Positions 32,658 to 41,195 of a stretch of DNA of 64,000 bases are shown here, piece by piece. Both the position numbers and the translations under genes were made by a program. The first letter of the stretch is position 1. Each line of letters begins with the position of its first letter. This DNA is from PALSA-1006 sp964571195 (GTDB lineage Bacteria; Pseudomonadota; Gammaproteobacteria; Burkholderiales; Gallionellaceae). Below the pieces are notes generated by a model that was given only the letters and a program-made list of their open reading frames with translations, did not search any database and was not told where the DNA came from. The DNA lies in the NCBI GenBank assembly GCA_964571195.1, contig CAZNAD010000002.1, positions 62,001 to 126,000 of the forward strand, written 5' to 3'.

Positions 32658-33128
32658 TCATCCAGCGTACTCTATGTGGAGGTCGGGTTGACGCGACGAA
32701 GTGAAGTATTGATACCAATCCTTAACGATGGGTTTCGGTGACAGCATTTCTATGCTGCCTTGCCAGTGATAGTGCTTGCTTGCCCCGGCAGTTTCCCAGC
32801 AGATGGACAACGCATTAAAGATGTGGCGGCGAACATCGCAGTGCTTGTTGGGTAGGCAAGTATTGTCGCTAATCCATGCGCAAGTGTCCTGTGGAAGAAG
32901 CTGCCAGTCTCGCTTGGAAAGGGAGGCGGCGATTAATGTCACGATTTCTTTGTTACGAAACACTCTCGTTACCCATTCGTTGAGAGCCGCAGCCGTGACT
33001 AGAAAATTAAAGAAGTCATCAGGGTCTGGCGCTGCCGTTAGCTTGACTCCATCTCTACATAGTTTCCTAAAGAGGTCGACGGGTGTCGAAATTCCATAGG
33101 AGAGACTCGCCATTGTCCGTGTACCCAT
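32658..33128 (-). CDS. protein of unknown function
   Basis: This 156-residue soluble protein with a cysteine- and tryptophan-rich C-terminal half (CAWISDNTCLPNKHCDVRRH, ICWETAGASKHYHW) has no signal peptide. I recognise no family. A start at MASLSYG six residues in is possible. It lies between a toxin-antitoxin pair and modA in a patch of unclear ancestry; the 188 nt downstream of it show no gene. Confidence 0.6.
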   Translation of the reverse strand: MGTRTMASLSYGISTPVDLFRKLCRDGVKLTAAPDPDDFFNFLVTAAALNEWVTRVFRNKEIVTLIAASLSKRDWQLLPQDTCAWISDNTCLPNKHCDVRRHIFNALSICWETAGASKHYHWQGSIEMLSPKPIVKDWYQYFTSSRQPDLHIEYAG

Positions 33129-33236
33129 AGTGCTCCTGACGTCTAACGTAATGTAGGTACTCTAAAATCATCAAGCTGTACCGTACCTGCTCAAGGGATG
33201 GAGGTCAATATGCCGAATGTGCCAGATAGTTTGAGC

Positions 33237-33252
33237 TGGCCTTGGCCTTGCT
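33237..33252 (+). promoter_or_regulatory. possible sigma-54 promoter for the first modA
   Basis: TGGCCTTGGCCTTGCT keeps the TGGC and TTGC blocks with exact spacing but differs inside the -24 element. The predicted start is 28 nt ahead of ATG 33292. No perfect NifA site was seen upstream, so this is tentative. Confidence 0.4.
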
Positions 33253-33291
33253 TGTTATCATGGTGCCTGTTCTTGCAGTAAGGAGTCGATG

Positions 33292-34056
33292 ATGAAGTTT
33301 TCTCTGTGCAGCCGGGTCGCTGCTGCGGTGATGTTGTTGGGAGTGTGGAGTGGGCAAGTGTATGCCGCCGAGGTGCGTGTGGCGGCGGCATCGAATCTGG
33401 CCGCGCCGATGGAGCGCATCGCGATGTTGTTCCAGCAGGAGAGCGGCCATACGTTGAAAGTGACTTTCGCCGCGAGCGGAAAGTTGTATGCGCAGATCAA
33501 GGGTGGTGCATCGTTCGATGTGTTCCTCGCCGCCGACGAAGAGTGGCCGAAGATGCTGATGCAGGAGGGGCGGGCGCTCGCCGGGTCGCGTTTCGTTTAT
33601 GCCACGGGCAGGCTGGTGTTGTGGAGTGCGCAGCCCGGTCTGGTGGATGACAAGGGCAAGGTGCTCAACAAAGGCAATTTCAATATGCTGGCCATCGCCA
33701 ACCCGTCACTGTCGCCCTACGGTGCGGCAACGAAAGAGACGCTGGGCAAGCTGACCATGTGGAATGCCATGCAAAGCAAGCTGAGCAAAGAAGATGACGT
33801 GACGCAGGCTTACCGTTTGGCGCTCACCGAGAAGGCTGATCTGGCGTTCATCGCGTTATCGCAGGTGATGCGCGACGGCAAGGTGAGTGAAGGTTCGTGG
33901 TGGCTGGTTCCAGCCGAATTGCATCAACCGATCCATCAGAGTGCAGTGTTGCTGTCCGCTGCCAAGGATCAAGCGGCGGCCAAAGCCTTACTCACGTTTA
34001 TGAAAAGCGAGAAAGCTAGGACGGCATTGCGGGGATTCGGATACGAAGTGCCTTGA
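33292..34056 (+). CDS. modA: molybdate ABC transporter substrate-binding protein (paralogue 1)
   Basis: This 254-residue periplasmic protein has a signal peptide (to about Ala25) and the ModA fold (AAASNLAAPMERIAMLFQQESGH, FDVFLAADEEWP, LAIANPSLSPYGAAT). Oxyanion-binding serine and tyrosine positions look conserved. The second ATG is preferred for spacing from AAGGAG. It is a stand-alone copy about 2.3 kb from the modE-modABC operon and closely resembles that modA. It may differ in affinity or in oxyanion. Confidence 0.9.
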   Translation: MKFSLCSRVAAAVMLLGVWSGQVYAAEVRVAAASNLAAPMERIAMLFQQESGHTLKVTFAASGKLYAQIKGGASFDVFLAADEEWPKMLMQEGRALAGSRFVYATGRLVLWSAQPGLVDDKGKVLNKGNFNMLAIANPSLSPYGAATKETLGKLTMWNAMQSKLSKEDDVTQAYRLALTEKADLAFIALSQVMRDGKVSEGSWWLVPAELHQPIHQSAVLLSAAKDQAAAKALLTFMKSEKARTALRGFGYEVP

Positions 34057-34072
34057 GATGAGCGAGTGATGC

Positions 34073-34108
34073 AAAAACAAACGGGCACTGCGATGCCCGT
34101 TTGTTTTT
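34073..34108. terminator. bidirectional intrinsic terminator between modA and porin
   Basis: A perfect fifteen-pair stem (AAAAACAAACGGGCA with its complement) around a six-base loop is flanked by A-run and T-run. It can terminate both the rightward modA and the leftward porin transcripts. Confidence 0.93.
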
Positions 34109-34113
34109 GATAC

Positions 34114-35238
34114 TTAGAAGGTCTGCTTCACCCCGATGGAGAGGGCGGACAATGTGGATCCCGCCCCGATAGAGCTGGTCAGTCCGCTGCTCCAGGCGGC
34201 ACCGCCCAGACTGTAGTTGGCGGCACTCTGGTTGGTCAACACCGTGTAGAGCGCGTACAAGGTACTGCGTTTGCTCAGACGATGGTCGTAACCGATGGTG
34301 GCATGGTCGGCTCCGCTATTGGCCGTTGCGGCCAGTCGCTCGACCTTGGTGTAGGCCAGTTTCAGTGCATCGCTGCCGAATTGAAATTTCGCGGTCAGGT
34401 ATGCGGCAGTATGGCCGAAACAATCTGCCCCGTTAGTCAGCGCGGAGCAGGTGGTCAGCGAACTCGCTTTGCCCAGTGTGTCGGTCGTGCTTTCATACGC
34501 GGCACCGAAAGACAAATCATCCAGCGTATAGCCCAACGCGACATTCCAGGCGTTCTCCGTACCCCCGACACGCACGGTGTCGAGCTGGTGGAGTTCGTAT
34601 CCGAGCGCGCCATACAAAGTGCCGTTGTCGTAAGCGGCGGAGAACGAAGTCGCGTTATCTCTCTTGTCGCTGGCTTTGGTGTTGGTCTCGGTCAGATTGA
34701 CGCGCGCGACTGAGGCAACGAAACCGGCAAAGCTGGGCGAGGTGTAGGAAAACACATCCGGCTGTTTGGTGACGTACGAGGTTCCTGCTGAGGTGCTCTT
34801 AACTGTGCCGAACAGCGAGCGGTTATCGGCAATGGTGTCGCCGAAATTGTCCAGCTTGCGGGTGATGATCTTGTACGGCGTATCGTAACGTCCCAGCAAC
34901 ACCGAGCCGTACTCTTTGCTGCTCAATCCCGCAAAACTGTTGCGCGTGGCGAAGGAGCCACCCGCATTATCCAGCGCGACCAATGATTCGATCTGCCAAT
35001 TGATGGACAAGCCACTACCGACTTCTTCCGCACCTTTAAAACCGATACGCGAAGCATTGCTCGATACCTTGTCGATGTCAGTTCCTTTGGTGCCATTGGT
35101 CGCGGTGCCGGTGTTGACGAAGTCATATGAAACATTCGCCAAACCGTAGATTGACACGTTGGCGGTGTCGGCGAGCGCGGGTAGTGAGAGGGTGAGGGAC
35201 GCGGCAAACAGGTATTTCAGCAGGTCATGTTGAGACAT
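34114..35238 (-). CDS. Gram-negative trimeric porin, nif-regulated
   Basis: This 374-residue protein has a signal peptide (to about Ala23), the opening NVSIYGLANVSYDF, repeated amphipathic strands and a terminal phenylalanine (SIGVKQTF). It belongs to the Burkholderia-type Porin_4/OmpC family. A perfect sigma-54 promoter precedes it, and it shares an upstream NifA site with the divergent modE operon. It is therefore a candidate outer-membrane entry route for molybdate or another nif-related solute. This substrate is inferred, not visible in the sequence. Confidence 0.9.
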   Translation of the reverse strand: MSQHDLLKYLFAASLTLSLPALADTANVSIYGLANVSYDFVNTGTATNGTKGTDIDKVSSNASRIGFKGAEEVGSGLSINWQIESLVALDNAGGSFATRNSFAGLSSKEYGSVLLGRYDTPYKIITRKLDNFGDTIADNRSLFGTVKSTSAGTSYVTKQPDVFSYTSPSFAGFVASVARVNLTETNTKASDKRDNATSFSAAYDNGTLYGALGYELHQLDTVRVGGTENAWNVALGYTLDDLSFGAAYESTTDTLGKASSLTTCSALTNGADCFGHTAAYLTAKFQFGSDALKLAYTKVERLAATANSGADHATIGYDHRLSKRSTLYALYTVLTNQSAANYSLGGAAWSSGLTSSIGAGSTLSALSIGVKQTF

Positions 35239-35299
35239 TATCGACTCCTATGTGGTTAAATTCGGTTATGTAAATTGGTGCATAACGCAATGCTGATTC

Positions 35300-35315
35300 A
35301 GCAAAGGGCGTGCCA
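35300..35315 (-). promoter_or_regulatory. sigma-54 promoter of the porin gene
   Basis: Minus-strand TGGCACGCCCTTTGCT is a perfect TGGCACG-N4-TTGCW match. The start is predicted near 35290, about 52 nt before the porin ATG. Confidence 0.9.
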
Positions 35316-35400
35316 AGTAGATGGCAATAAGCCTTATGCCTACTTGCAGGGTAGGCATGCATACCGTTATGTATCGTAGGATGTAACGAATCTGCCAAAT

Positions 35401-35416
35401 TGTTCAAAAGCCGACA
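35401..35416. promoter_or_regulatory. NifA upstream activating sequence shared by porin and modE
   Basis: TGT-TCAAAAGCCG-ACA is a perfect NifA site placed about 87 bp from the porin -24 element and about 90 bp from the modE -24 element. The near-symmetric placement suits activation of both divergent promoters. Confidence 0.82.
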
Positions 35417-35504
35417 GGCAGCATCGTTGGCAGCGGATGCGGGTAAGTCTGAGCGATCTACCAGAAGTGCTTATTGGCGGGGTTGGTGGGTAGTAGTGCC
35501 GTGG

Positions 35505-35520
35505 TGGCATCGCTTTTGCT
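35505..35520 (+). promoter_or_regulatory. sigma-54 promoter of the modE-modABC operon
   Basis: TGGCATCGCTTTTGCT matches TGGCACG-N4-TTGCW with two mismatches and correct spacing. The predicted start is near 35531, about 29 nt ahead of the modE ATG. Confidence 0.78.
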
Positions 35521-35559
35521 AAGCGTTAGGTGGCACAGAGTTATAACGAGAGGGGCAAC

Positions 35560-36381
35560 ATGACTCAATCAGTGACAGTGAAGAAGACAGTGAAAAAGGC
35601 GGAGTCCGCCGTCGTTTCCAAACTCAAGATCGCCAAGGGGCGGCGCTGGGACCATCTGGAATTGCTGGAGCGTATCGACGCGACGGGCTCGATTTCGGCG
35701 GCGGCGAGCGCGATGGGTATGAGTTACAAGGCGGCTTGGGAAGCGGTGGAAGGCATCAACAATCTTTCCGAGCAGCCCTTGGTCGAGCGCAAGACCGGAG
35801 GAGCAAAAGGAGGTGGCACGACGCTTACTACTTACGGTCGCCGCGTGGCGGGAGCCTACCGCCGGCTGGAACAGGAGCGCGAGCAGGTGCTGAAGAAGCT
35901 GGCCGAGGTGATGGATGATTTTGACGAGTATTACCATTTGATCAGGAGATTCGATATGAAAACGAGTGCACGCAATCAGTTCTTGGGCAAGATCAAAAGT
36001 ATCAAAAGCGGCGCAATCAATGCCGAGGTGGTAATGGACATCGGCGGTGGCGATACGCTGGCCGCAGTCATCACCAACGAGAGTGTGGAGCATCTGGCTT
36101 TGCGGGTGGGTGGTGAAGCGTATGCGATGGTGAAAGCGCCGTGGGTGATCGTGACGACCTCGGAGGGATTCAAGACCAGCGCACGCAATGAGTTACACGG
36201 TACGGTGGTGCGTTGCCAAGAGGGATCGGTCAACGGTGAAGTCATCATCGAATTGGCGGGCGGCAAGAGTGTGGCGGCCATCGTGACCAATGACAGCATC
36301 AAGACGCTGGGGTTGAAAGAGGGCGTGAAGGCATGTGCGCTGATTAAAGCATCGCATGTGATTCTGGCTGTCAACGCATAA
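35560..36381 (+). CDS. modE: ModE-type molybdate-responsive regulator
   Basis: This 273-residue protein has an N-terminal winged helix-turn-helix (about 25-125; ISAAASAMGMSYKAAWEAVEGIN, GGGTTLTTYG) and two C-terminal Mop domains (about 143-205 and 213-272), each beginning TSARN. ModE binds molybdate and represses mod operons while activating some Mo-enzyme genes. The start at 35560 follows GAGAGGGG. It heads modABC and appears NifA-regulated, which couples Mo sensing to nitrogen fixation. Confidence 0.93.
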   Translation: MTQSVTVKKTVKKAESAVVSKLKIAKGRRWDHLELLERIDATGSISAAASAMGMSYKAAWEAVEGINNLSEQPLVERKTGGAKGGGTTLTTYGRRVAGAYRRLEQEREQVLKKLAEVMDDFDEYYHLIRRFDMKTSARNQFLGKIKSIKSGAINAEVVMDIGGGDTLAAVITNESVEHLALRVGGEAYAMVKAPWVIVTTSEGFKTSARNELHGTVVRCQEGSVNGEVIIELAGGKSVAAIVTNDSIKTLGLKEGVKACALIKASHVILAVNA

Positions 36382-36392
36382 GGAGAGCAAAG

Positions 36393-37151
36393 ATGAGAGC
36401 GCATAAATTAAAAATGTTGTTTGGCGTTCTACTTGCTGCGCTGACGCAGATCGCCAATGCGGGAGAGGTGAATGCGGCGGTGGCGGCGAATTTCACCGAG
36501 CCGGTGAAGCAGATCGTCGAGTTGTTTCAGCAGGAGAGCGGACATACGGTGAAGCTGAGTTTTGGTTCGAGCGGCAAGTTCACGGCTCAGATCAAAGAAG
36601 GTGCACCGTTCGATGTATTCCTGGCTGCCGACGAGAAGAACCCGAAATTGTTGGAGAAAGAGGGGCTGGCGGTAGAGGGATCGCGCTTTGTTTATGCGCT
36701 CGGTAAGCTGGTGTTGTGGAGTGCACAGCCGGGTTATGTGGATGGCAAGGGCGCGGTGTTGCGCAAAGGCACATACAACAAGATCGCCTATGCCGATCCC
36801 AAGCTGGCACCTTACGGTCTTGCGGCCAAAGAGACGCTGGAGGACATGGGGCTGTGGAGTGTGGTGCAAAGCAAGATGGTGACCGGCGAGAGTATCACCC
36901 AGACCTACCAGTTCGCCGCGACCGGAAATGCCGAACTGGCATTCATCGCTTTGTCGCAGATCACCAAAGACGGCAAGGTGACGGAGGGTTCCTGGTGGAT
37001 CGTTCCGGCACATCTGTACAATCCGATCAAACAGGCTGCGGTGCAATTGACTGCGGCAAAAGACAAGGACGCAGCGAAAGCCTTCCTCACTTTCCTGAAG
37101 AGTGAAAAAGCCGTCGCGATCATTCGCAGTTTTGGATACGAACTACCCTAG
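36393..37151 (+). CDS. modA: molybdate ABC transporter substrate-binding protein (paralogue 2)
   Basis: This 252-residue periplasmic protein has a signal peptide (to about Ala23) and ModA motifs (EVNAAVAANFTEPVKQIVELF, FDVFLAADEKNP, IAYADPKLAPYGLAA). It is closely similar to the stand-alone modA at 33292. It follows modE by 11 nt with its own AAGGAG and precedes modB by six. As the operon copy it is the main binding protein for ModBC. Confidence 0.94.
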   Translation: MRAHKLKMLFGVLLAALTQIANAGEVNAAVAANFTEPVKQIVELFQQESGHTVKLSFGSSGKFTAQIKEGAPFDVFLAADEKNPKLLEKEGLAVEGSRFVYALGKLVLWSAQPGYVDGKGAVLRKGTYNKIAYADPKLAPYGLAAKETLEDMGLWSVVQSKMVTGESITQTYQFAATGNAELAFIALSQITKDGKVTEGSWWIVPAHLYNPIKQAAVQLTAAKDKDAAKAFLTFLKSEKAVAIIRSFGYELP

Positions 37152-37157
37152 AGTTTT

Positions 37158-37844
37158 ATGGCGATATTAGACCCTGCCGACCTAAATGCTGTCTGGCTGA
37201 CACTCAAACTGGCGAGTGTCACCACCTGTTTGTTATTGCTCATCGCCACGCCGCTGGCGTGGTGGCTGGCGCATAGCCGCAAGTGGTACAAAGGGCCGGT
37301 CGCTGCGGTGGTGGCATTGCCGCTGGTGTTGCCGCCCACAGTACTGGGTTTCTATCTGTTGTTGTTGATGGGGCCGCATGGTGTGGTGGGTGAGTTGACG
37401 ATGGCACTCGGTCTGGGGCGATTGCCCTTCACTTTTTATGGGCTGGTGATCGGTTCGGTGATTTTCTCCATGCCTTTTGCGGTGCAGCCGATCCAGAATG
37501 CTTTCGAGGCGATCGGCAAGCGCCCGCTGGAGGTGGCCGCCACTTTGCGTGCAAGTGCATTGGATAGATTCATGAGCGTGGCACTGCCACTCGCGCGCCC
37601 CGGTTTCCTTACGGCGATTATTCTGGCTTTTGCGCACACGGTGGGTGAGTTCGGCGTGGTGCTGATGTTGGGCGGCAACATCGACGGCGAGACGCGAGTG
37701 TTGTCGGTCGCCATCTACAATCATGTCGAAGGCATGGAGTACGGCGCGGCGCATTTGCTCGCGGGCAGCATGGTGCTATTCTCGTTCATCGTCTTGCTGT
37801 TGCTGTATCTGGCGGGTGGCAGGTCTTGGAGAATGACGCGATGA
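37158..37844 (+). CDS. modB: molybdate ABC transporter permease
   Basis: This 228-residue inner-membrane permease of the CysTW/ModB type has about five helices. The EAA-loop (ALDRFMSVALPLARPGFLTAI, about 133-153) contacts ModC. The family segment VVALPLVLPPTVLGFYLLLLMG is present. The stop overlaps the modC start (ATGA). It lies within the NifA-linked mod operon. Confidence 0.95.
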   Translation: MAILDPADLNAVWLTLKLASVTTCLLLLIATPLAWWLAHSRKWYKGPVAAVVALPLVLPPTVLGFYLLLLMGPHGVVGELTMALGLGRLPFTFYGLVIGSVIFSMPFAVQPIQNAFEAIGKRPLEVAATLRASALDRFMSVALPLARPGFLTAIILAFAHTVGEFGVVLMLGGNIDGETRVLSVAIYNHVEGMEYGAAHLLAGSMVLFSFIVLLLLYLAGGRSWRMTR

Positions 37845-38911
37845 CCGATATTCGCGCACAGTTCAAGATGCAGTTGGGCAGTTTTGTGCTGGATGCTGCG
37901 TTTGCTGTGCCAGCAGAGGGTGTCACCGCACTGTTCGGTCCCTCCGGTTCCGGCAAGACCACGTTGCTGCGCTGCATCGCGGGGCTGGAGCGTACCGATG
38001 GCTCGCTGCGGGTGAATGGCGAAACGTGGCAGGATGAAAATACATTTATGCCGATTCACAAACGGGCATTGGGCTATGTATTTCAGGAAGCCAGCCTGTT
38101 CCCGCATCTGTCGGTGCGTGCCAATCTGGAGTACGGCTACAAGCGCATCGCACCCGCCGCGCGCACGGTGCAATTCGATCAAGTGGTGGAATGGCTGGGG
38201 CTGAGTTACCTTGTCGGACGCTGTGATGTGACCAGCCTTTCCGGCGGAGAGCGCCAGCGTGTCGCCATCGGGCGAGCCTTGCTTACCAGTCCACGCATCC
38301 TGCTGATGGATGAGCCGCTCTCCGCGCTCGACACCACTAGCAAACAGGAGATCCTGCCGTATCTGGAGCGTCTGCACCGCGAACTGAACATCCCGATGTT
38401 GTATGTGAGCCATGCGCTGGATGAGGTCACGCGGCTGGCCGACCATTTGGTGCTGCTGGAAAAGGGGCGTGTCATCGCCAGTGCGGCACTACACGAAACA
38501 CTGGCACGGCTCGATCTGCCTATCGCCCATTTTGATGATGCGGGCGCGATGATCGAGGCTACGGTGTCGCAGCAGGACGAAAAATATCACCTGACACGGC
38601 TGGATTTCGCTGGCGGGCACCTGTGGGTGGGTAAGGTGGATCGACCGTTCGGTGCATCGGTGCGTGCCCGAATGTTGGCCCGCGACGTGAGCATCGCGAC
38701 ACAGGTGCCGCAGGGAAGCAGCATCAACAATATCCTGAATGCGCGTATCGAAGAGATTCGCGACGAGGGGGCGGACAAGGTGATCGTGCGTTTACGGGTG
38801 GGTGATGCGCAGATGTTGTTGTCGCGCATCACGCGGCGTTCGCGCGATCAGCTCGGCCTGGAGGTCGGCATGTATGTGTGTGCGCAGGTGAAGAGCGTCG
38901 CGCTGATGTAG
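37841..38911 (+). CDS. modC: molybdate ABC transporter ATP-binding protein
   Basis: This 356-residue ATPase has Walker A GPSGSGKTT (about 36), signature SGGERQRVAIGRAL (about 132), Walker B LLMDEPLSALD and a C-terminal TOBE/Mop domain (about 290-355) that may sense molybdate. The start overlaps the modB stop; a GGAG site lies ahead. A longer frame from 37826 is less likely. It appears to be the last gene of the operon. Confidence 0.95.
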   Translation: MTDIRAQFKMQLGSFVLDAAFAVPAEGVTALFGPSGSGKTTLLRCIAGLERTDGSLRVNGETWQDENTFMPIHKRALGYVFQEASLFPHLSVRANLEYGYKRIAPAARTVQFDQVVEWLGLSYLVGRCDVTSLSGGERQRVAIGRALLTSPRILLMDEPLSALDTTSKQEILPYLERLHRELNIPMLYVSHALDEVTRLADHLVLLEKGRVIASAALHETLARLDLPIAHFDDAGAMIEATVSQQDEKYHLTRLDFAGGHLWVGKVDRPFGASVRARMLARDVSIATQVPQGSSINNILNARIEEIRDEGADKVIVRLRVGDAQMLLSRITRRSRDQLGLEVGMYVCAQVKSVALM

Positions 38912-39041
38912 CGTCGGTGTGCGTCGGAAAGACTCCGGTTTTCCTTTCTTGTGATGAGATACCGCGTGCCGAACTGGCATAGACGGGCGATTCCCTTTAC
39001 CATTCGCCGCCGTTGACAACCGGATCGGGGAGAATTGGAAC

Positions 39042-39395
39042 ATGGGTATGATCTCGCAGCCATTGCTGGTGACCGCGCTGATGCTCATCGTCTCCAATCT
39101 GTTCATGACTTTTGCCTGGTACGGGCATCTGAAGAACTTCGCGCAATCTCCCTGGTACGTGGCTGCACTGGTGAGCTGGGGTATCGCGCTGTTCGAATAT
39201 ATCGTGCAAGTCCCGGCGAACCGCATCGGCTACACGACGATGGATCTCGGCCAGCTGAAGATATTGCAGGAAGTCATCACCCTGTCGGTATTCGTGCCGT
39301 TCGCGGTGCTGTATATGGGGCAACCGTTGAAGATGGATTATCTGTACGCGGCGTTATGCATGATGGGCGCGGTGTACTTTATTTTTAGAGCGTAA
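39042..39395 (+). CDS. DUF486/DMT-type small membrane protein
   Basis: This 117-residue protein has four predicted helices and the DUF486 pattern MTFAWYGHLK, ISWGIALFEY-like VSWGIALFEYIVQVPANRIGY and FVPFAVLYMG. The family resembles half-size drug/metabolite transporters of unknown substrate. GGGGAG precedes the ATG. It lies five bases before mpl. Confidence 0.8.
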   Translation: MGMISQPLLVTALMLIVSNLFMTFAWYGHLKNFAQSPWYVAALVSWGIALFEYIVQVPANRIGYTTMDLGQLKILQEVITLSVFVPFAVLYMGQPLKMDYLYAALCMMGAVYFIFRA

Positions 39396-39399
39396 ACAA

Positions 39400-40740
39400 A
39401 TGAGCAAACCCAAACACATTCACATCCTCGGTATCTGTGGCACCTTCATGGGCGGCATCGCCGCCATCGCCAAACAATCCGGTTATCGCGTCACTGGCTG
39501 CGATGCCAACGTCTATCCGCCGATGAGCACACAGCTCGAAGCGCAGGGCATCGAGCTGATCGAAGGTTTCGGCGTGGAGCAGCTCGAACTCAAGCCGGAT
39601 GTGTTCGTCATCGGCAACGTGGTGTCGCGCGGCAATCCGCTGATGGAAGAGATATTGAATCGCAATCTGGCTTACGCTTCCGGCCCGCAATGGCTGGCCG
39701 ATACCTTACTGCGCGACAAGTGGGTGCTGGGTGTGGCAGGTACACACGGCAAGACCACCACCACCTCGATGCTGGCATGGATACTGGAACATGCAGGCAT
39801 GAATCCCGGCTTCCTCATCGGTGGTGTGCCGCAGAACTTCGGCATCTCGGCGCGTATCACTGACTCATCGTTCTTTGTCATCGAGGCGGATGAATACGAC
39901 ACCGCCTTCTTCGACAAACGCTCGAAGTTCGTGCATTACCATCCGCGCACCGCGATTTTGAATAACCTCGAATTCGATCACGCCGACATCTTCCCCGATC
40001 TGGCCGCCATCGAGACACAGTTCCACCATCTGGTGCGTACGGTTCCCGGCAACGGGCTGGTGGTGTGTAACGGGCGCGAGGATTCGTTGGCGCGCGTCAT
40101 CAAGCGCGGCTGCTGGTCGCCGGTGGAGAAATTCGGCAGCAATGACGGTTGGAACATCGATGACAATGAGCGAGTGACGTTCAACGGCAAAGCGCAGGGC
40201 AAGCTGCAATGGGACTTGATGGGTGAGCACAATCGCATGAACGCACTGGCGGCTTTGTCTGCCGCACGCCATGCCGGAGTCCCCGTTGCACTGGGTCTGG
40301 AGGCCTTGGCCGGATTCAAGAACGTGAAGCGCCGCATGGAAGTGCGCGGTACGGTCAACGGTATCACTGTCTATGACGATTTTGCGCATCATCCTACTGC
40401 TATCGACACCACTGTTGCCGGGTTGCGCCGCAAGGTGGGCAAAGCGCGTATCCTCGCCGTGCTGGAACCCCGCTCCAACACCATGAAGCTGGGCGTGATG
40501 AAAGATGCCCTGCCCGCCAGCCTGAAAGATGCCGACCTGACTTTTTGTTACGCTGGCAACCTGGGTTGGGATGCGCGCGGCGCATTGGCTCCGCTGGGCG
40601 ACAAGGCGGTGGTAAAAGATGATCTCAACGAACTCATCGAAGCCATCGCCAGTGTGGCGAAGCCGGGTGACCAGATCCTGGTGATGAGCAACGGTGGCTT
40701 CGGCGGCATACACGAGAAATTACTGAAGCGGCTCGCGTAA
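39400..40740 (+). CDS. mpl: murein peptide ligase Mpl
   Basis: This 446-residue Mur-ligase family enzyme reattaches L-Ala-gamma-D-Glu-meso-DAP recovered from cell-wall turnover to UDP-MurNAc. The N-terminal Rossmann opening HILGICGTFMGGIA, the ATP loop GTHGKTTT (about 113) and the EADEYDTAFFDKRSKF motif identify it as Mpl rather than MurC. It works in peptidoglycan recycling in the cytoplasm. Confidence 0.95.
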   Translation: MSKPKHIHILGICGTFMGGIAAIAKQSGYRVTGCDANVYPPMSTQLEAQGIELIEGFGVEQLELKPDVFVIGNVVSRGNPLMEEILNRNLAYASGPQWLADTLLRDKWVLGVAGTHGKTTTTSMLAWILEHAGMNPGFLIGGVPQNFGISARITDSSFFVIEADEYDTAFFDKRSKFVHYHPRTAILNNLEFDHADIFPDLAAIETQFHHLVRTVPGNGLVVCNGREDSLARVIKRGCWSPVEKFGSNDGWNIDDNERVTFNGKAQGKLQWDLMGEHNRMNALAALSAARHAGVPVALGLEALAGFKNVKRRMEVRGTVNGITVYDDFAHHPTAIDTTVAGLRRKVGKARILAVLEPRSNTMKLGVMKDALPASLKDADLTFCYAGNLGWDARGALAPLGDKAVVKDDLNELIEAIASVAKPGDQILVMSNGGFGGIHEKLLKRLA

Positions 40741-40770
40741 TCGGTGTGCACAGCCAGATTGCTGGCGACC

Positions 40771-40785
40771 GTACATGACATGTAC
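40771..40785. promoter_or_regulatory. perfect 15-bp palindrome upstream of prlF
   Basis: GTACATG-A-CATGTAC is a perfect dyad 18 bp upstream of the -35 of the prlF promoter. No T-run follows, so it is more likely an operator than the mpl terminator. The binding protein is unknown. Confidence 0.45.
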
Positions 40786-40803
40786 TGGATTAAGGCTGCA
40801 ATA

Positions 40804-40833
40804 TTGACACTGGCAATGCATTTGCATTACCAT
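40804..40833 (+). promoter_or_regulatory. prlF-yhaV promoter with an operator-like dyad
   Basis: TTGACA (40804) is followed 18 bp later by TACCAT. Between them is the near-perfect dyad GGCAATGCATTTGCATTACC. PrlF is an AbrB-type autorepressor in E. coli, and this dyad is the natural candidate for its operator. Confidence 0.55.
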
Positions 40834-40865
40834 GCCTGCCGAATGTAACACTGAGGAAGCCCGCC

Positions 40866-41195
40866 ATGGTTCACGCACATAAACTTGAATCCACTCTGAC
40901 CGACCGCTACCAAACTACAGTTCCAAATGCGGTACGTCATGCGCTCAAGCTAGGCAAACGCGACAAGATCAGCTATCTCATCCAGCCGGACGGTGCTGTG
41001 ATGTTGTCTCGTGCAGCAAGCGAGAGCGAGGACGATCCGGTGTTGGGGAAATTTCTGGATTTTTTGGCGAATGACATGGCAGATCATCCAGAACACCTGA
41101 AAAGTATTGATGCCGGATTGCGCAAGCGCATCAAGTCGCTGGTCAAGAAGGTTGAAGTTGATCTTGATGCGCCTTTGGCGACGGAAGACGAATGA
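40866..41195 (+). CDS. prlF: PrlF-type antitoxin
   Basis: This 109-residue AbrB/SpoVT-like protein has the DNA-binding N-terminus ESTLTDRYQTTVPNAVRHAL and the PrlF tail DPVLGKFLDFLANDM. It neutralises YhaV and represses the operon. The ribosome-binding site is GAGGAAG. It overlaps the toxin gene by four bases (ATGA). Confidence 0.92.
   Translation: MVHAHKLESTLTDRYQTTVPNAVRHALKLGKRDKISYLIQPDGAVMLSRAASESEDDPVLGKFLDFLANDMADHPEHLKSIDAGLRKRIKSLVKKVEVDLDAPLATEDE

Noticed and set aside
33113..33128. TGT-N10-ATA upstream of the first modA as a NifA site
   Set aside because: One half-site base is wrong and it lies within the neighbouring gene's 5' end; not strong enough to call.
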